A DNA stretch of 64,000 bases, from positions 1-64,000 of the forward strand of contig SCOE01000014.1 in NCBI GenBank assembly GCA_005503065.1, read 5' to 3'. The notes beneath the pieces were generated by a model. That model ran no database searches, was not told where the DNA came from, and worked only from the letters and a program-made list of their open reading frames with translations. Source of the stretch: Comamonadaceae bacterium ALPHA2B. GTDB taxonomy: Bacteria > Pseudomonadota > Gammaproteobacteria > Burkholderiales > Burkholderiaceae_C. Positions 8,581-19,953 of this stretch are shown piece after piece. A program made the translations under genes and the position numbers. How positions within the stretch are numbered: position 1 is the stretch's first letter; the number at the start of each line of letters is the position of its first letter.

Positions 8581-9558
8581 ATGCTGAAGAAGACGTTCTG
8601 GCTGCCATTCGCAGCCACGGTTGCGCTCATCGCCGGCGCGCCGGCCTCGGCCCAGTCCGCCGCCGACTACCCCAACAAGCCCATCAAGATGGTCCTGCCC
8701 TTCGGCGCCGGTGGCGGCGGCGACGTGCTGGGCCGGCTGCTGGCCGACCAGATGAGCCGGCGCCTCAAGCAGCCCATCGTGGTGGAAAACCGGGTCGGCG
8801 CCGCAGGCACCATCGGTACGCAGCACGTGGCTGTGTCGGCGCCCGATGGCTACACGATCATGATCGGCGGCATGACGACCCACCTGCTTGCGCCGGTGAC
8901 GTACAGCAAGCTGGCCTACGATCCGGTCAAGGACTTCAGCGTCGTCGGCCGCATCGGCACCTCCGCGATCGTGATGCTGGCCACGCCGGACTTCCCCGCC
9001 AACAACCTCAAGGAATTCGTCGCGCTGGCCAGGTCGAAGCCGAATCCGACCCAGTACGGCAGTTGGGGCTTGGGATCCACCGGTCACTTCTGCGGCGAGG
9101 TGCTGGCGCAGAAGGCCGGCCTTCAACTGCAGCACGTTCCTTTCAACGGCACCAACAAGCTGGTGACCGACATGATGGGCGGGCACATCCAGCTGGGGCT
9201 GGTCGACATGGCCACCGGCACGCCCTTCGTCAAGGAGGGCAAGCTCAAGGCGCTGGGCGTGTGTACGCAGCGCTCGCCCAGCCTGCCCGACGTGGCGAGC
9301 TACAAGGAACAGGGCATCGACTTCGACCAGCTGCTGTCGTGGGTGATGTATGCACCGGCCAACGTGCCCAAGCCCATCCTTGCCAGGCTGACCGACGCGC
9401 TGCAGGCCTCGCTCAAGGACAAGGAGGTGGTCGACAAGATGCTCGCGCTGGGCATCACGGCCGACTTCCTGCCGGGCGAACAGCAGGCGGCCATCAATGC
9501 GCGCGACATCCAGGTCTGGAAGAAGGTCGCGGCGGATGCCAACATCAAGACGGATTGA
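8581..9558 (+). CDS. Bug/TctC family tripartite tricarboxylate-type substrate-binding protein
   Basis: A 325-residue periplasmic receptor with a signal peptide (MLKKTFWLPFAATVALIAGAPASAQS, processed near 25). The mature start YPNKPIKMVLPFGAGGGGDVLGRLLA is the Bug-family signature loop that binds a carboxylate. VENRVGAAGTIGT and PDGYTIMIGGMTTH are further family blocks. An AAGGAG ribosome site lies 8 bases before ATG 8581. Bug proteins are hugely expanded in Burkholderiales and often stand alone without the TctA/TctB membrane partners, as here. In this cluster it probably delivers, or senses, the carboxylic acid processed by the neighbouring dehydrogenases. Confidence 0.92.
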   Translation: MLKKTFWLPFAATVALIAGAPASAQSAADYPNKPIKMVLPFGAGGGGDVLGRLLADQMSRRLKQPIVVENRVGAAGTIGTQHVAVSAPDGYTIMIGGMTTHLLAPVTYSKLAYDPVKDFSVVGRIGTSAIVMLATPDFPANNLKEFVALARSKPNPTQYGSWGLGSTGHFCGEVLAQKAGLQLQHVPFNGTNKLVTDMMGGHIQLGLVDMATGTPFVKEGKLKALGVCTQRSPSLPDVASYKEQGIDFDQLLSWVMYAPANVPKPILARLTDALQASLKDKEVVDKMLALGITADFLPGEQQAAINARDIQVWKKVAADANIKTD

Positions 9559-9565
9559 CGCACCG

Positions 9566-10375
9566 ATGGATGCCTCGGCCCTGAACCCGGTGCGCACCGA
9601 CATCGGCGCGCTCCTTGCCGGCCGCGTGGCCGTGATCTCCGGCGCCGGCCGTCCCAAGGGCATCGGCAAGGCGACGGCCCTGCTCTTCATGGCGCACGGT
9701 GCACGCGTGGCGCTGCTCGACCTGAACGGCGAAGAGGCGCAGGCCGCCGCGGCCGACCTCAACGACGCAACGGACAGCGACCGGGCACGCGCCTGGGCCT
9801 GCGACGTCGCCGATGCCGGCGCCTGCGCCGCCGCGATCGAGGGCGTGCTGGGCTGGTCGGACGGCGCGCTCGACGTGCTCGTCAACAACGCGGGCCTCAC
9901 GCAGAAGCGCGGCGTCGCCGAGATCACCGAAGCGGACTACGACACCGTGACCGACGTGGTGCTGCGCGGGACGCTGCTGCTGTCGCAGGCCGCGCTGCCG
10001 GCCCTGCGTGCGCGGCACGGCGGCAGCATCGTCAACGTGTCGTCGATGTCCGCGCAGCAGGGCGGCGGCATCTTCGGCGGTGCGCACTACTGCGCCGCCA
10101 AGGCCGGCGTGCTGGGACTCACGCGCGCGATGGCGCGCGAGCTGGGCGCCGAGGGCATCCGCGTCAACGCCATCGCGCCCGGGCTCGTTCTCACCGACTT
10201 CTCGCGCACCGGCCGCAGCGACGAGGACAAGCACGCCAGTGGCGCCGGCTGGCCCCTGCCGCGCGCCGGCCACGCGGCCGAGATCGCGGGCGCCTGCCTC
10301 TTCCTCGCGTCGGACCTGTCGTCGTACGTGACGGGCGCGACGATCGACGTCAACGGCGGGGCGCACATGCGCTGA
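9566..10375 (+). CDS. SDR family NAD(P)-dependent oxidoreductase
   Basis: A 269-residue classical SDR. It has the cofactor loop SGAGRPKGIGKATA near 30-43, the acidic LLDLNG after strand 2 (favouring NAD), LVNNAGLT, the catalytic Ser in NVSSMSAQQG, the Tyr-x-x-x-Lys pair in HYCAAKAGVLGLTRA and the terminal YVTGATIDVNGGAHMR. ATG 9566 lies 7 bases after the Bug-protein stop, making it the last gene of the LacI-controlled unit. It is a normal-loop paralogue of the SDR at 7746, so the pathway probably has two separate dehydrogenation steps. A fabG-like ketoacyl reductase role is not excluded, but context favours catabolism. Confidence 0.9.
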   Translation: MDASALNPVRTDIGALLAGRVAVISGAGRPKGIGKATALLFMAHGARVALLDLNGEEAQAAAADLNDATDSDRARAWACDVADAGACAAAIEGVLGWSDGALDVLVNNAGLTQKRGVAEITEADYDTVTDVVLRGTLLLSQAALPALRARHGGSIVNVSSMSAQQGGGIFGGAHYCAAKAGVLGLTRAMARELGAEGIRVNAIAPGLVLTDFSRTGRSDEDKHASGAGWPLPRAGHAAEIAGACLFLASDLSSYVTGATIDVNGGAHMR

Positions 10376-10398
10376 GCGCGCGGCGGCGCGTCAACAGC

Positions 10399-11466
10399 TC
10401 AGGCCGCCGGGTCGCGCAGCTCCCACCGGATCTTGTCGATCTCGGCCATCAGCTCCGGCGACGGCGTGGTGCCCCACGCGTCGATGTCCTCGTCCAGCTG
10501 CGACACCGAGGTCACGCCGATGATGGTGCTGGCCACCTGCCACTTCGTGTAGCAGAAGGCCAGCGCCAATTGCGTCGGCGTGAGACCGTGGTCGCGTGCG
10601 AGCTGGTTGTAGCGGCGGGCGGCGGTGAGCGCCTCAGGCCGTCCCCAGCGCTGCTTGCGCACCGATTCGTAGCTGGCGATGCGGGCGCCCTTCGGTGCGT
10701 CGGGGCCGGTGGTGCCGCCCAGGTCGTACTTGCCGGTCAGCAGGCCGAAGGCGAGCGGCGAGTAGGCCAGCAACGAGACATCGAGGCGGTGCATGGTTTC
10801 GTCCAGGCCGTTCTCCAACGCGCGGCTCACGAGGCAGTAGACGTTCTGCACCGTGGCCACGCGCGGCAGGCCGTGCTGTTCGGCCAGGCGCACGAACTCG
10901 TGCACGCCGTAGGGCGTCTCGTTCGACAGGCCGATGTAGCGCACCTTGCCGGCCTTCACAAGGCCGTTCAGTGCCTCGAGCTGCTCGTGGATGGAGGTCT
11001 GCGTGCGCTCGAGCTTCGGGTCGTAGTAGATGTTGCCGAAGGCCGGCACGTTGCGTTCGGGCCAATGGATCTGGTAGAGGTCGATGACGTCGGTCTGCAG
11101 GCGCTTCAGGCTGCCTTCGCAGGACGCGACGATGTCCGCGGCCGTCATGCCCGCGCCCTCGCGTACCCAGGGCATGCCGCGCGAGGGGCCGGCCACCTTG
11201 GTGGCGAGCGTCAACTTCTGACGCGCGCCGGGGTTCCTGGCGAACCAGTTGCCGATGATGGTTTCGGTGGCGCCGTAGGTCTCCTTGCGGGCCGGCACGG
11301 CGTACATCTCGGCCGTGTCGATGAAGTCGACGCCTCGATCCAGCGAGCGGCTGAGAATGGCGTGGGCAGTCGGCTCGTCGACCTGCTCACCAAAGGTCAT
11401 GGTGCCGAGGCAGATGGGGGTGACGCGCAGCTCGCTGCGCCCGAGGGGGACTTGGGGGAGATTCAT
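10399..11466 (-). CDS. tas: Tas-like NADP(H)-dependent aldo-keto reductase
   Basis: A 355-residue aldo/keto reductase closely resembling E. coli Tas: ICLGTMTFGEQVDEPTAHAI at the N-terminus, FIDTAEMYAVPARKET with the catalytic Asp and Tyr, TLATKVAGPSRG with the catalytic Lys, and LYQIHWPERNVPAFG with the catalytic His. The C-terminal STIIGVTSVSQLDEDI helps bind the cofactor phosphate. The fold is a TIM barrel and the enzyme reduces carbonyls with NADPH; the physiological substrate of Tas is not established. ATG 11466 gives the family length; the frame stays open upstream but is unlike Tas. It converges on the SDR at 9566 and is divergent from the hydrolase at 11660. Confidence 0.92.
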   Translation of the reverse strand: MNLPQVPLGRSELRVTPICLGTMTFGEQVDEPTAHAILSRSLDRGVDFIDTAEMYAVPARKETYGATETIIGNWFARNPGARQKLTLATKVAGPSRGMPWVREGAGMTAADIVASCEGSLKRLQTDVIDLYQIHWPERNVPAFGNIYYDPKLERTQTSIHEQLEALNGLVKAGKVRYIGLSNETPYGVHEFVRLAEQHGLPRVATVQNVYCLVSRALENGLDETMHRLDVSLLAYSPLAFGLLTGKYDLGGTTGPDAPKGARIASYESVRKQRWGRPEALTAARRYNQLARDHGLTPTQLALAFCYTKWQVASTIIGVTSVSQLDEDIDAWGTTPSPELMAEIDKIRWELRDPAA

Positions 11467-11549
11467 GCTCCGGATGCTACCGCCGGGTACGCCCGCATGC
11501 CCGGCGTGGTTTCGCGTGGCCGCTGCGGGATGTCGGCGCCATGAATAAA

Positions 11550-11600
11550 GGGCCCGCACGCCGCGCCGCCGCTGCGCGCGCAGCTATGTTTTTCATAGCG
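11550..11600 (-). repeat. Intergenic hairpin repeat, family A, copy 1
   Basis: The core AGCTATGTTTTTCATAGC (11582-11599) is an inverted repeat preceded by a GC-rich arm, the same layout as five other copies in this window. It lies in the divergent gap between tas and the alpha/beta hydrolase. It is the most diverged copy in its GC arm. Confidence 0.6.
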
Positions 11601-11659
11601 ACCGTTTCTGTCCTGCGCCGGACTGCGCGGGCCGTGCCCACTGCCTATGATCCACCGCC

Positions 11660-12577
11660 ATGTACGTTCCCCGCCGCCCTGCCCGCTCCGAATTCGTTCC
11701 CGTGCGCAACCTGCGCTACCACGTGCTGACCTGGGGCGACCGTGCCGACGAGCGTCCGCCGCTGGTGCTGCTGCACGGTTGGATGGACGTGGGCGCGTCG
11801 TGGCAGTTCGTGGTCGACGCCATGCGCGAGGAACGCTTCATCGTCGCGCCCGACTGGCGTGGCTACGGCCTCACCGAGGGCGGCGGCGTCGACAACTACT
11901 GGATGCCCGACTACCTGGCCGACCTCGACTGGCTGCTCGACCACTACGCGGGCGATCGCGCCGTCGACCTGGTCGGCCACAGCATGGGCGGCAACGTCAC
12001 CATGCACTACGCCGGCGTGCGGCCGCAGCGGCTGCGCCGCGTGGTCAACCTCGAGGGCTTCGGCATGCCGGCGTACCGGGCCGACGAAGCGCCCGCCCGC
12101 TATGGCCGCTGGATCGACGAGCTCAAGCGCCTGCATGCGGGCGGCATGGACCTGGCCAGCTACCCGGCGGCCGACGGCGTGGCGCGGCGGCTCATGAAGA
12201 CCAACCCGCGGCTCACGCAGGACAAGGCCGACTGGCTCGCGCGCCAGTGGGCCAGCTGCACGAGGGACGGTGGAAGCGGCGAGCGCTGGAACATCCTGGG
12301 CGACCCGGCGCACAAGGTGGTCAATGCCAACATCTTCCGCGTCGACGAGATGCTCGCGCTCTATGCGGCGATCGAGGCGCCGGTGCTGGCCGTCGAGGCC
12401 AGCGACGACAGCCTGCGCGGCTGGTGGGGCCGACGCTACTCGCTCGAGGAGTACCACGAGCGGCTGCGGTCGGTGCGAAACGTGCGCATCGCACGGGTGG
12501 ACGACGCAGCCCACATGCTGCATCACGACCAGCCCCAGCGCGTGGCCGGGCTGATCGAGGATTTCCTGGCCGGCTGA
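11660..12577 (+). CDS. Alpha/beta hydrolase
   Basis: A 305-residue alpha/beta-hydrolase fold enzyme. LLHGWMDVGASWQ (38-49) forms the oxyanion-hole HG motif, APDWRGYGLTEGG is the next conserved strand-loop, and VGHSMGGN contains the nucleophile Ser108 in a G-x-S-x-G elbow. The catalytic His lies in DDAAHMLHHDQP near residue 290, and an acid residue in VLAVEASDD near 245. There is no signal peptide, so it is cytoplasmic. Substrate cannot be read from the sequence (esterase, lactonase, epoxide hydrolase or haloalkane dehalogenase relatives share this layout). It stands alone between the divergent tas gene and a convergent small gene. Confidence 0.9.
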   Translation: MYVPRRPARSEFVPVRNLRYHVLTWGDRADERPPLVLLHGWMDVGASWQFVVDAMREERFIVAPDWRGYGLTEGGGVDNYWMPDYLADLDWLLDHYAGDRAVDLVGHSMGGNVTMHYAGVRPQRLRRVVNLEGFGMPAYRADEAPARYGRWIDELKRLHAGGMDLASYPAADGVARRLMKTNPRLTQDKADWLARQWASCTRDGGSGERWNILGDPAHKVVNANIFRVDEMLALYAAIEAPVLAVEASDDSLRGWWGRRYSLEEYHERLRSVRNVRIARVDDAAHMLHHDQPQRVAGLIEDFLAG

Positions 12578-12592
12578 GGCCGGACCGCAATC

Positions 12593-12868
12593 TCAGAGCC
12601 GCGGGTCTTCCTCGGCCTCCAGCTCGGCCTGCGATTCGCCCAGGCGCGTGTCCGCGTCGTGTGCGGGCACCTCGGGCGCGGCCTCGTCGGCGCGGCGTTC
12701 GTCGTGGTCGGCGAGCGCGGCCTCGCCCGCGGCCCGAGCGGCCTCGGCAGAGTCGAAGCGCTCCCCGCCGACATGCGCGGTGCCGGTGCCCGTCTCTCCC
12801 ACGGGCACGTGGCGCCATTGGTAGCGGCCGTCGTCGGTCGGTTCGATTTCCACGGTCCATCGGCTCAT
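12593..12868 (-). CDS. Small acidic hypothetical protein
   Basis: A 91-residue protein starting at ATG 12868 behind a good AAGGAG site. The N-terminal half (MSRWTVEIEPTDDGRYQWRH, then an AHVGGERFDSAEAARAAGEA segment) looks like a compact beta-beta-alpha domain, similar in style to small DUF2188-type proteins. The C-terminal 35 residues are strongly acidic and probably disordered. No function is recognised. It is convergent with the hydrolase gene and divergent from the hybrid kinase. Confidence 0.7.
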   Translation of the reverse strand: MSRWTVEIEPTDDGRYQWRHVPVGETGTGTAHVGGERFDSAEAARAAGEAALADHDERRADEAAPEVPAHDADTRLGESQAELEAEEDPRL

Positions 12869-13083
12869 GGAATGCTCCTTTCAAGGGTTGAATGAACGTC
12901 GATGCACCGAAGCTTCTCGCGAGGCGAGCGCCCGCTCTGGCGGCCGAGCCAGCGTTGCTTTGCAGGAGGAGCCCCACACACGCATGCCTCGCTCGCCGAT
13001 CGCGCCTTTTTCCGACACGCGCGCAGCCGCGCTTCGGGCAGACTGCGTCGGTTTTGCCCCGACGCCCCTTCGCGCGAGCGCCC

Positions 13084-16583
<3,500 letters not shown>

Positions 16584-16587
<4 letters not shown>

Positions 16588-17456
16588 GCAACGCAGCACG
16601 TGGGGCGCCCGCCTCGCCCACGGGCCCCGCGGCCGCGCCGCCGAGCGCCGGCGACATCGAGCTGCGCCTGCTCATGGAAGCGATCTACCTGCGCTACAAC
16701 CACGACTTCCGGGACTACACCGGCGCCTCGCAAAAGCGGCGCGTGGCCTATGCGCTGGAGCAGATGCAATTCCGCAGCATCTCGGCCCTGCAGGAACAGG
16801 TGCTGCGCGACCCCGAGGTGTTCGCGCGGCTGCTGCAGTTCCTCACCATCCCGGTCAGCGAGATGTTCCGCGACCCCTCGTACTTCCTGGCGCTGCGCGA
16901 GCACGTGGTGCCCGTGTTGCACACCTACCCGTCGATCAAGGTGTGGATCGCCGGATGCAGCACCGGCGAGGAGGTGTACTCGATGGCCATCCTGCTCAAG
17001 GAGGAAGGCCTGCTCGAGCGCGCGTTGATCTACGCGACCGACATCAACCCGCAGTCGCTCGAGAAGGCCCGCCAGGGCATCTTCCCGGCCGAGGCGGTGC
17101 GCGACTACACCGCCAACTACCAGCGCGGGGGCGGGCGGCGTGCGTTTTCCGACTACTACACGGCGGCCTACGGCGGCGCCCGGTTCGACCCCGCGCTGCG
17201 CGCCAACGTGATCTTCGCGGACCACAGCCTGGCCACCGACAGCGTGTTCGCGGAGACACACCTCGTGTCGTGCCGCAACGTGCTGATCTACTTCAACCGC
17301 CGCCTGCAGGACCGCGCGCTCGGCCTGTTCCACGACTCGCTGTGTTACCGAGGCTTCCTGGGGCTGGGCAGCAAGGAGAGCATCGACTTCTCTGCCTACG
17401 GCGAGCGCTTCGACACGGTGAGCCGGCCCGATCGCATCTACCGGAGGGCGACGTGA
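16584..17456 (+). CDS. cheR: CheR-type protein-glutamate O-methyltransferase
   Basis: A 290-residue SAM-dependent methyltransferase of the CheR family, which methylates Glu side chains on chemoreceptors or related sensors. The N-terminal helical domain includes [20 protein letters not shown], with the basic patch that contacts receptors. The catalytic domain has [19 protein letters not shown] (SAM-binding GCSTGEE), [18 protein letters not shown], and the [10 protein letters not shown] motif. The start is GTG 16584, overlapping the kinase stop as GTGA; ATG 16674 is an alternative lying after an unstructured N-terminus. It is coupled at its 3' end to cheB by another GTGA overlap. Confidence 0.93.
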
Positions 17457-18052
17457 ACGCCGCGTCGCTGCCCGCCGTCGACCTCGTCGCGGTGGGCGCT
17501 TCGGCGGGCGGCATCGATGCGATGATGCGCCTGTTCCATGCGCTGCCCCAGCCCTGGCACCTGCCGATGGTGGCGGTGCTGCATCTGCCCGAGGGCCGCG
17601 AGAGCCGCCTGGTGGAGATCTTCGCGCGGCGGCTTCGCATGCCGGTGTGCGAGGCGCAGGACAAGGCCGACATCGCCCCCGGCACGCTGCACTTCGCGCC
17701 GCCGGGATATCACCTCTTCGTCGAGCGCGATCGCCGCTTCTCCCTGAGCTGCGAACCGCCCGTGCTCTACTCCCGCCCTTCGATCGACCTGATGATGAGT
17801 TCCGCGGCCGATGCCTACGGGCCGCGCCTGGCCGGCATGGTACTGACCGGGGCCAACGAGGACGGCGCGCGCGGCCTGGCCGATATCGGTGCGGCCGGCG
17901 GCCTGACCGCCGTCCAAGCTCCGCAGGAGGCTGCGACGCCGATGATGCCGCAGGCCGCGATCGCTGCCCGCGCCCCTGACCATGTGCTGCCCCTGACCGA
18001 CCTTCGCGAACTGCTGATGCAACTGGACGCCCTGCATGCCGCCACCCACTGA
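17453..18052 (+). CDS. CheB-type methylesterase domain protein lacking a receiver
   Basis: A 199-residue protein comprising only the CheB catalytic domain, which removes methyl groups added by CheR and can deamidate Gln. The triad is visible: Ser17 in VGASAGG, the His of VAVLHLPEG near residue 43, and the Asp of LTGANEDGARGL near 142. Standard CheB proteins have about 350 residues with an N-terminal receiver that controls access; here the receiver is absent, so activity must be constitutive or be governed by the receivers of its neighbours. The start GTG 17453 overlaps the cheR stop. Its 3' end overlaps the next gene by 17 bases. Confidence 0.92.
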   Translation: MNAASLPAVDLVAVGASAGGIDAMMRLFHALPQPWHLPMVAVLHLPEGRESRLVEIFARRLRMPVCEAQDKADIAPGTLHFAPPGYHLFVERDRRFSLSCEPPVLYSRPSIDLMMSSAADAYGPRLAGMVLTGANEDGARGLADIGAAGGLTAVQAPQEAATPMMPQAAIAARAPDHVLPLTDLRELLMQLDALHAATH

Positions 18053-19223
18053 CATCGAGAGCAAGCTTCTGCTGGTCGATGACCTGAAGGAGAACCTCGT
18101 CGCCCTCGACGCGCTGGTGCGCGGGCCCGGCCGGCGCGTGTTCCAGGCCCGCTCGGGCGACGAGGCGCTGGCGCTGATGCTCGAGCACGAATTCGCGCTG
18201 GCGCTCGTCGACGTGCAGATGCCCGCGATGAACGGCTTCGAGCTGGCCGAGCTGATGCGCGGGACGGAGCGCACGCGGCACATCCCGATCATCTTCGTGA
18301 GCGCGGCGGGGTCGGAGCTCAACTACGCCTTCAAGGGCTATGAGAGCGGCGCGGTCGATTTCCTTCAGAAGCCGCTGGACGCGCAGGTGGTGCACAGCAA
18401 GGTGAACGTGTTCGTCGACCTGTTCGCAAGCCGCAAGGCGCTGAAGCAGGAGATGGAGGCGCAGCAGGCGCTGGTGGCCGAACTGCAGGCCGCGCGGCAG
18501 GACCTGGAGCGCGCGGTGCGCATGCGCGACGATTTCATGTCGATGGTGTCGCACGAGCTGCGCACGCCGCTGAATACGCTGTTCCTGGAGACGCAGGTGC
18601 GCAAGCTGCACCTGGCGCGTGGCAACACGCAGTCCTTCACGGCGGAGAAGCTCAAGGAGATGGCCGAGCGCGACCAGCGGCAGATCCAGAGCATGGTGCG
18701 CCTGATCGACGACATGCTGGACGTGACGCGCATGCGCAGCGGCCGGCTGTCGATGAAGCCGCAGGCCTTCGACCTGGCGGTGCTCGCGCGGCGCGTGGTG
18801 GAGGGGCTGACGCAGCAGGCCGAGGCGGCGGGCGCGAGTTTCCGCCTGGAGGCAGCGCAGGCGGTGGACGGGGTGTGGGACGAGTTCCGCATCGAACAGG
18901 TGCTGACGAACCTGCTGACGAACGCCCTGCGCTACGGTGGCGGGCAGCCGGTCGACGTGCGGGTGGCCAACGCCGGCGAGGAGGCGGTGCTGAGCGTGCG
19001 CGACCATGGCATCGGCATCGCGCCGGCCGACCAGGCGAGGATCTTCGAGCAGTTCGAGCGCACCGACTCGGGCCGCAGGCAGGCGGCCGGCGGCCTGGGG
19101 CTGGGGCTGTTCATCACCCGGCAGATCGTGGAGTCGCATGGGGGCCGCATCGCCGTATGCAGCGCGCCGGGCGAGGGGGCAACCTTCACGGTGACCTTGC
19201 CGCGAGAGCCGGCCGGAGCGTGA
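18036..19223 (+). CDS. Receiver-histidine kinase (REC-HisKA-HATPase)
   Basis: A 395-residue soluble kinase with the receiver at the N-terminus. The receiver (about 8-130) has LLLVDDLKENL with the acidic pair, LALVDVQMPAMNG with the phospho-Asp near 59, and FLQKPLD with the conserved Lys. A coiled-coil linker joins it to HisKA with [11 protein letters not shown] (phospho-His near 171) and HATPase with VLTNLLTNALRYGG, VRDHGIGIAP and GLGLGLFITRQIVESHGG. There are no membrane segments. Proteins of this layout relay phosphoryl groups from a partner kinase, plausibly the hybrid kinase at 13084. It begins inside cheB (17-base overlap), so four genes form one coupled operon. Confidence 0.92.
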   Translation: MPPPTDIESKLLLVDDLKENLVALDALVRGPGRRVFQARSGDEALALMLEHEFALALVDVQMPAMNGFELAELMRGTERTRHIPIIFVSAAGSELNYAFKGYESGAVDFLQKPLDAQVVHSKVNVFVDLFASRKALKQEMEAQQALVAELQAARQDLERAVRMRDDFMSMVSHELRTPLNTLFLETQVRKLHLARGNTQSFTAEKLKEMAERDQRQIQSMVRLIDDMLDVTRMRSGRLSMKPQAFDLAVLARRVVEGLTQQAEAAGASFRLEAAQAVDGVWDEFRIEQVLTNLLTNALRYGGGQPVDVRVANAGEEAVLSVRDHGIGIAPADQARIFEQFERTDSGRRQAAGGLGLGLFITRQIVESHGGRIAVCSAPGEGATFTVTLPREPAGA

Positions 19224-19254
19224 GTCTGGAGGACTGCGGGAGATCGTCACGTTT

Positions 19255-19310
19255 GTGACGAGTTTGGCTGTGACGCCCGACTGGCTTGGGCTGGCGGGCG
19301 ATTGCACTTT
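19255..19310 (+). repeat. Diverged 56-base direct repeat, left copy
   Basis: Aligned without gaps to 19750-19805, about 40 of 56 positions match by eye, including the first seven bases GTGACGA and the last twelve CGATTGCACTTT. It lies just downstream of the receiver-kinase gene. Function unknown. Confidence 0.55.
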
Positions 19311-19390
19311 GGGTTTTTTGCGCTGTGGGGTGGGTTCGCTTGGGGCTGGTCGGCTGGTCGGCACGAGCGCTGGTCCAACCTTTGGTCTTG

Positions 19391-19458
19391 CCCCACTCGT
19401 TCGGGCTGAACCTGTCGAAGCCCTGCGCAGCGCTTCGACAGGCTCAGCCCGAACGGGG
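19391..19458. repeat. REP-like inverted repeat, family B, copy 1
   Basis: GTTCGGGCTGA...CCTGTCGAAG on the left pairs with CTTCGACAGG...TCAGCCCGAAC on the right around a short loop (about 19421-19432), giving a stem of over 20 pairs with one bulge. The same CTTCGAC(A/G)GGCTCAGCCCGA arm occurs at 34461-34520. This is the style of dispersed REP hairpins in high-GC proteobacteria. Confidence 0.75.
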
Positions 19459-19749
19459 ATGGAGCGTTCAAAGAGGGAAGGAAGAACGTGCAGCGCAGCG
19501 CCTCAGGGCGGTGGTCGTGGGACTGCGGGCGCAGGCGCCATTCGCGGCGCCGTGCAGTCCCTCAAGCACGTCGATGGACAGCGAGCACACAGCACGCACG
19601 ACAAGCCGGCCGGCGCGAGCCAGCGCCGGAGAACGCAGGCCCACGGCCGCCGCCAGCGCCCCGGCCCGTCGTGCGGGCCGATCAACCGCAACGACGGAAC
19701 AAGCCCCCTTCAGAGCCCAAAGCAGGCCCAAAGCAAGAAAGTAACGAAC

Positions 19750-19805
19750 GTGACGATTTCGGCCCCAGCGCCCGCCCGGCAATGGCCACGGCCCGATTGC
19801 ACTTT
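19750..19805 (+). repeat. Diverged 56-base direct repeat, right copy
   Basis: Partner of 19255-19310, with the same length and no gaps. The two copies bracket about 440 bases that include the family B hairpin, so the segment could be a decayed duplication or the edge of a small non-coding element. Confidence 0.55.
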
Positions 19806-19860
19806 CCACCCACCTGTGGACCCGCCAAGAGCTTGCCTCCGGGCAGGGCAAGCCCCACAT

Positions 19861-19881
19861 GAGAAAATCACGTGTTTTCTC
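19861..19881. promoter_or_regulatory. Inverted repeat upstream of prfB
   Basis: GAGAAAA and TTTTCTC form perfect 7-base arms around TCACGTG, 73 bases before the prfB start. It could be a protein-binding site or a hairpin in the leader; no regulator is known to me for it. Confidence 0.35.
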
Positions 19882-19953
19882 CGGACGCCCTTGCTTCGAC
19901 GGCATGGCCCCTCGCGCTCCGGCACCCCCCGCACCACAGAACAGGACACCACC

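Larger units (their letters stand above)
19224..19953. other. 730-base gene-free gap upstream of prfB
   Basis: No convincing gene was found on either strand; the open frames here are Arg/Pro/Ala-rich and lack ribosome sites. The gap holds a diverged 56-base direct repeat (19255-19310 and 19750-19805), a long inverted repeat (19391-19458), and a short inverted repeat before prfB (19861-19881). The right-hand part must carry the prfB promoter. Confidence 0.7.

Noticed and set aside
12892-13083. Upstream in-frame start for the hybrid kinase
   Set aside because: The extra 64 residues are Arg/Ala/Pro-rich without family similarity, and would precede the normal short cytosolic N-terminus before the first membrane helix.
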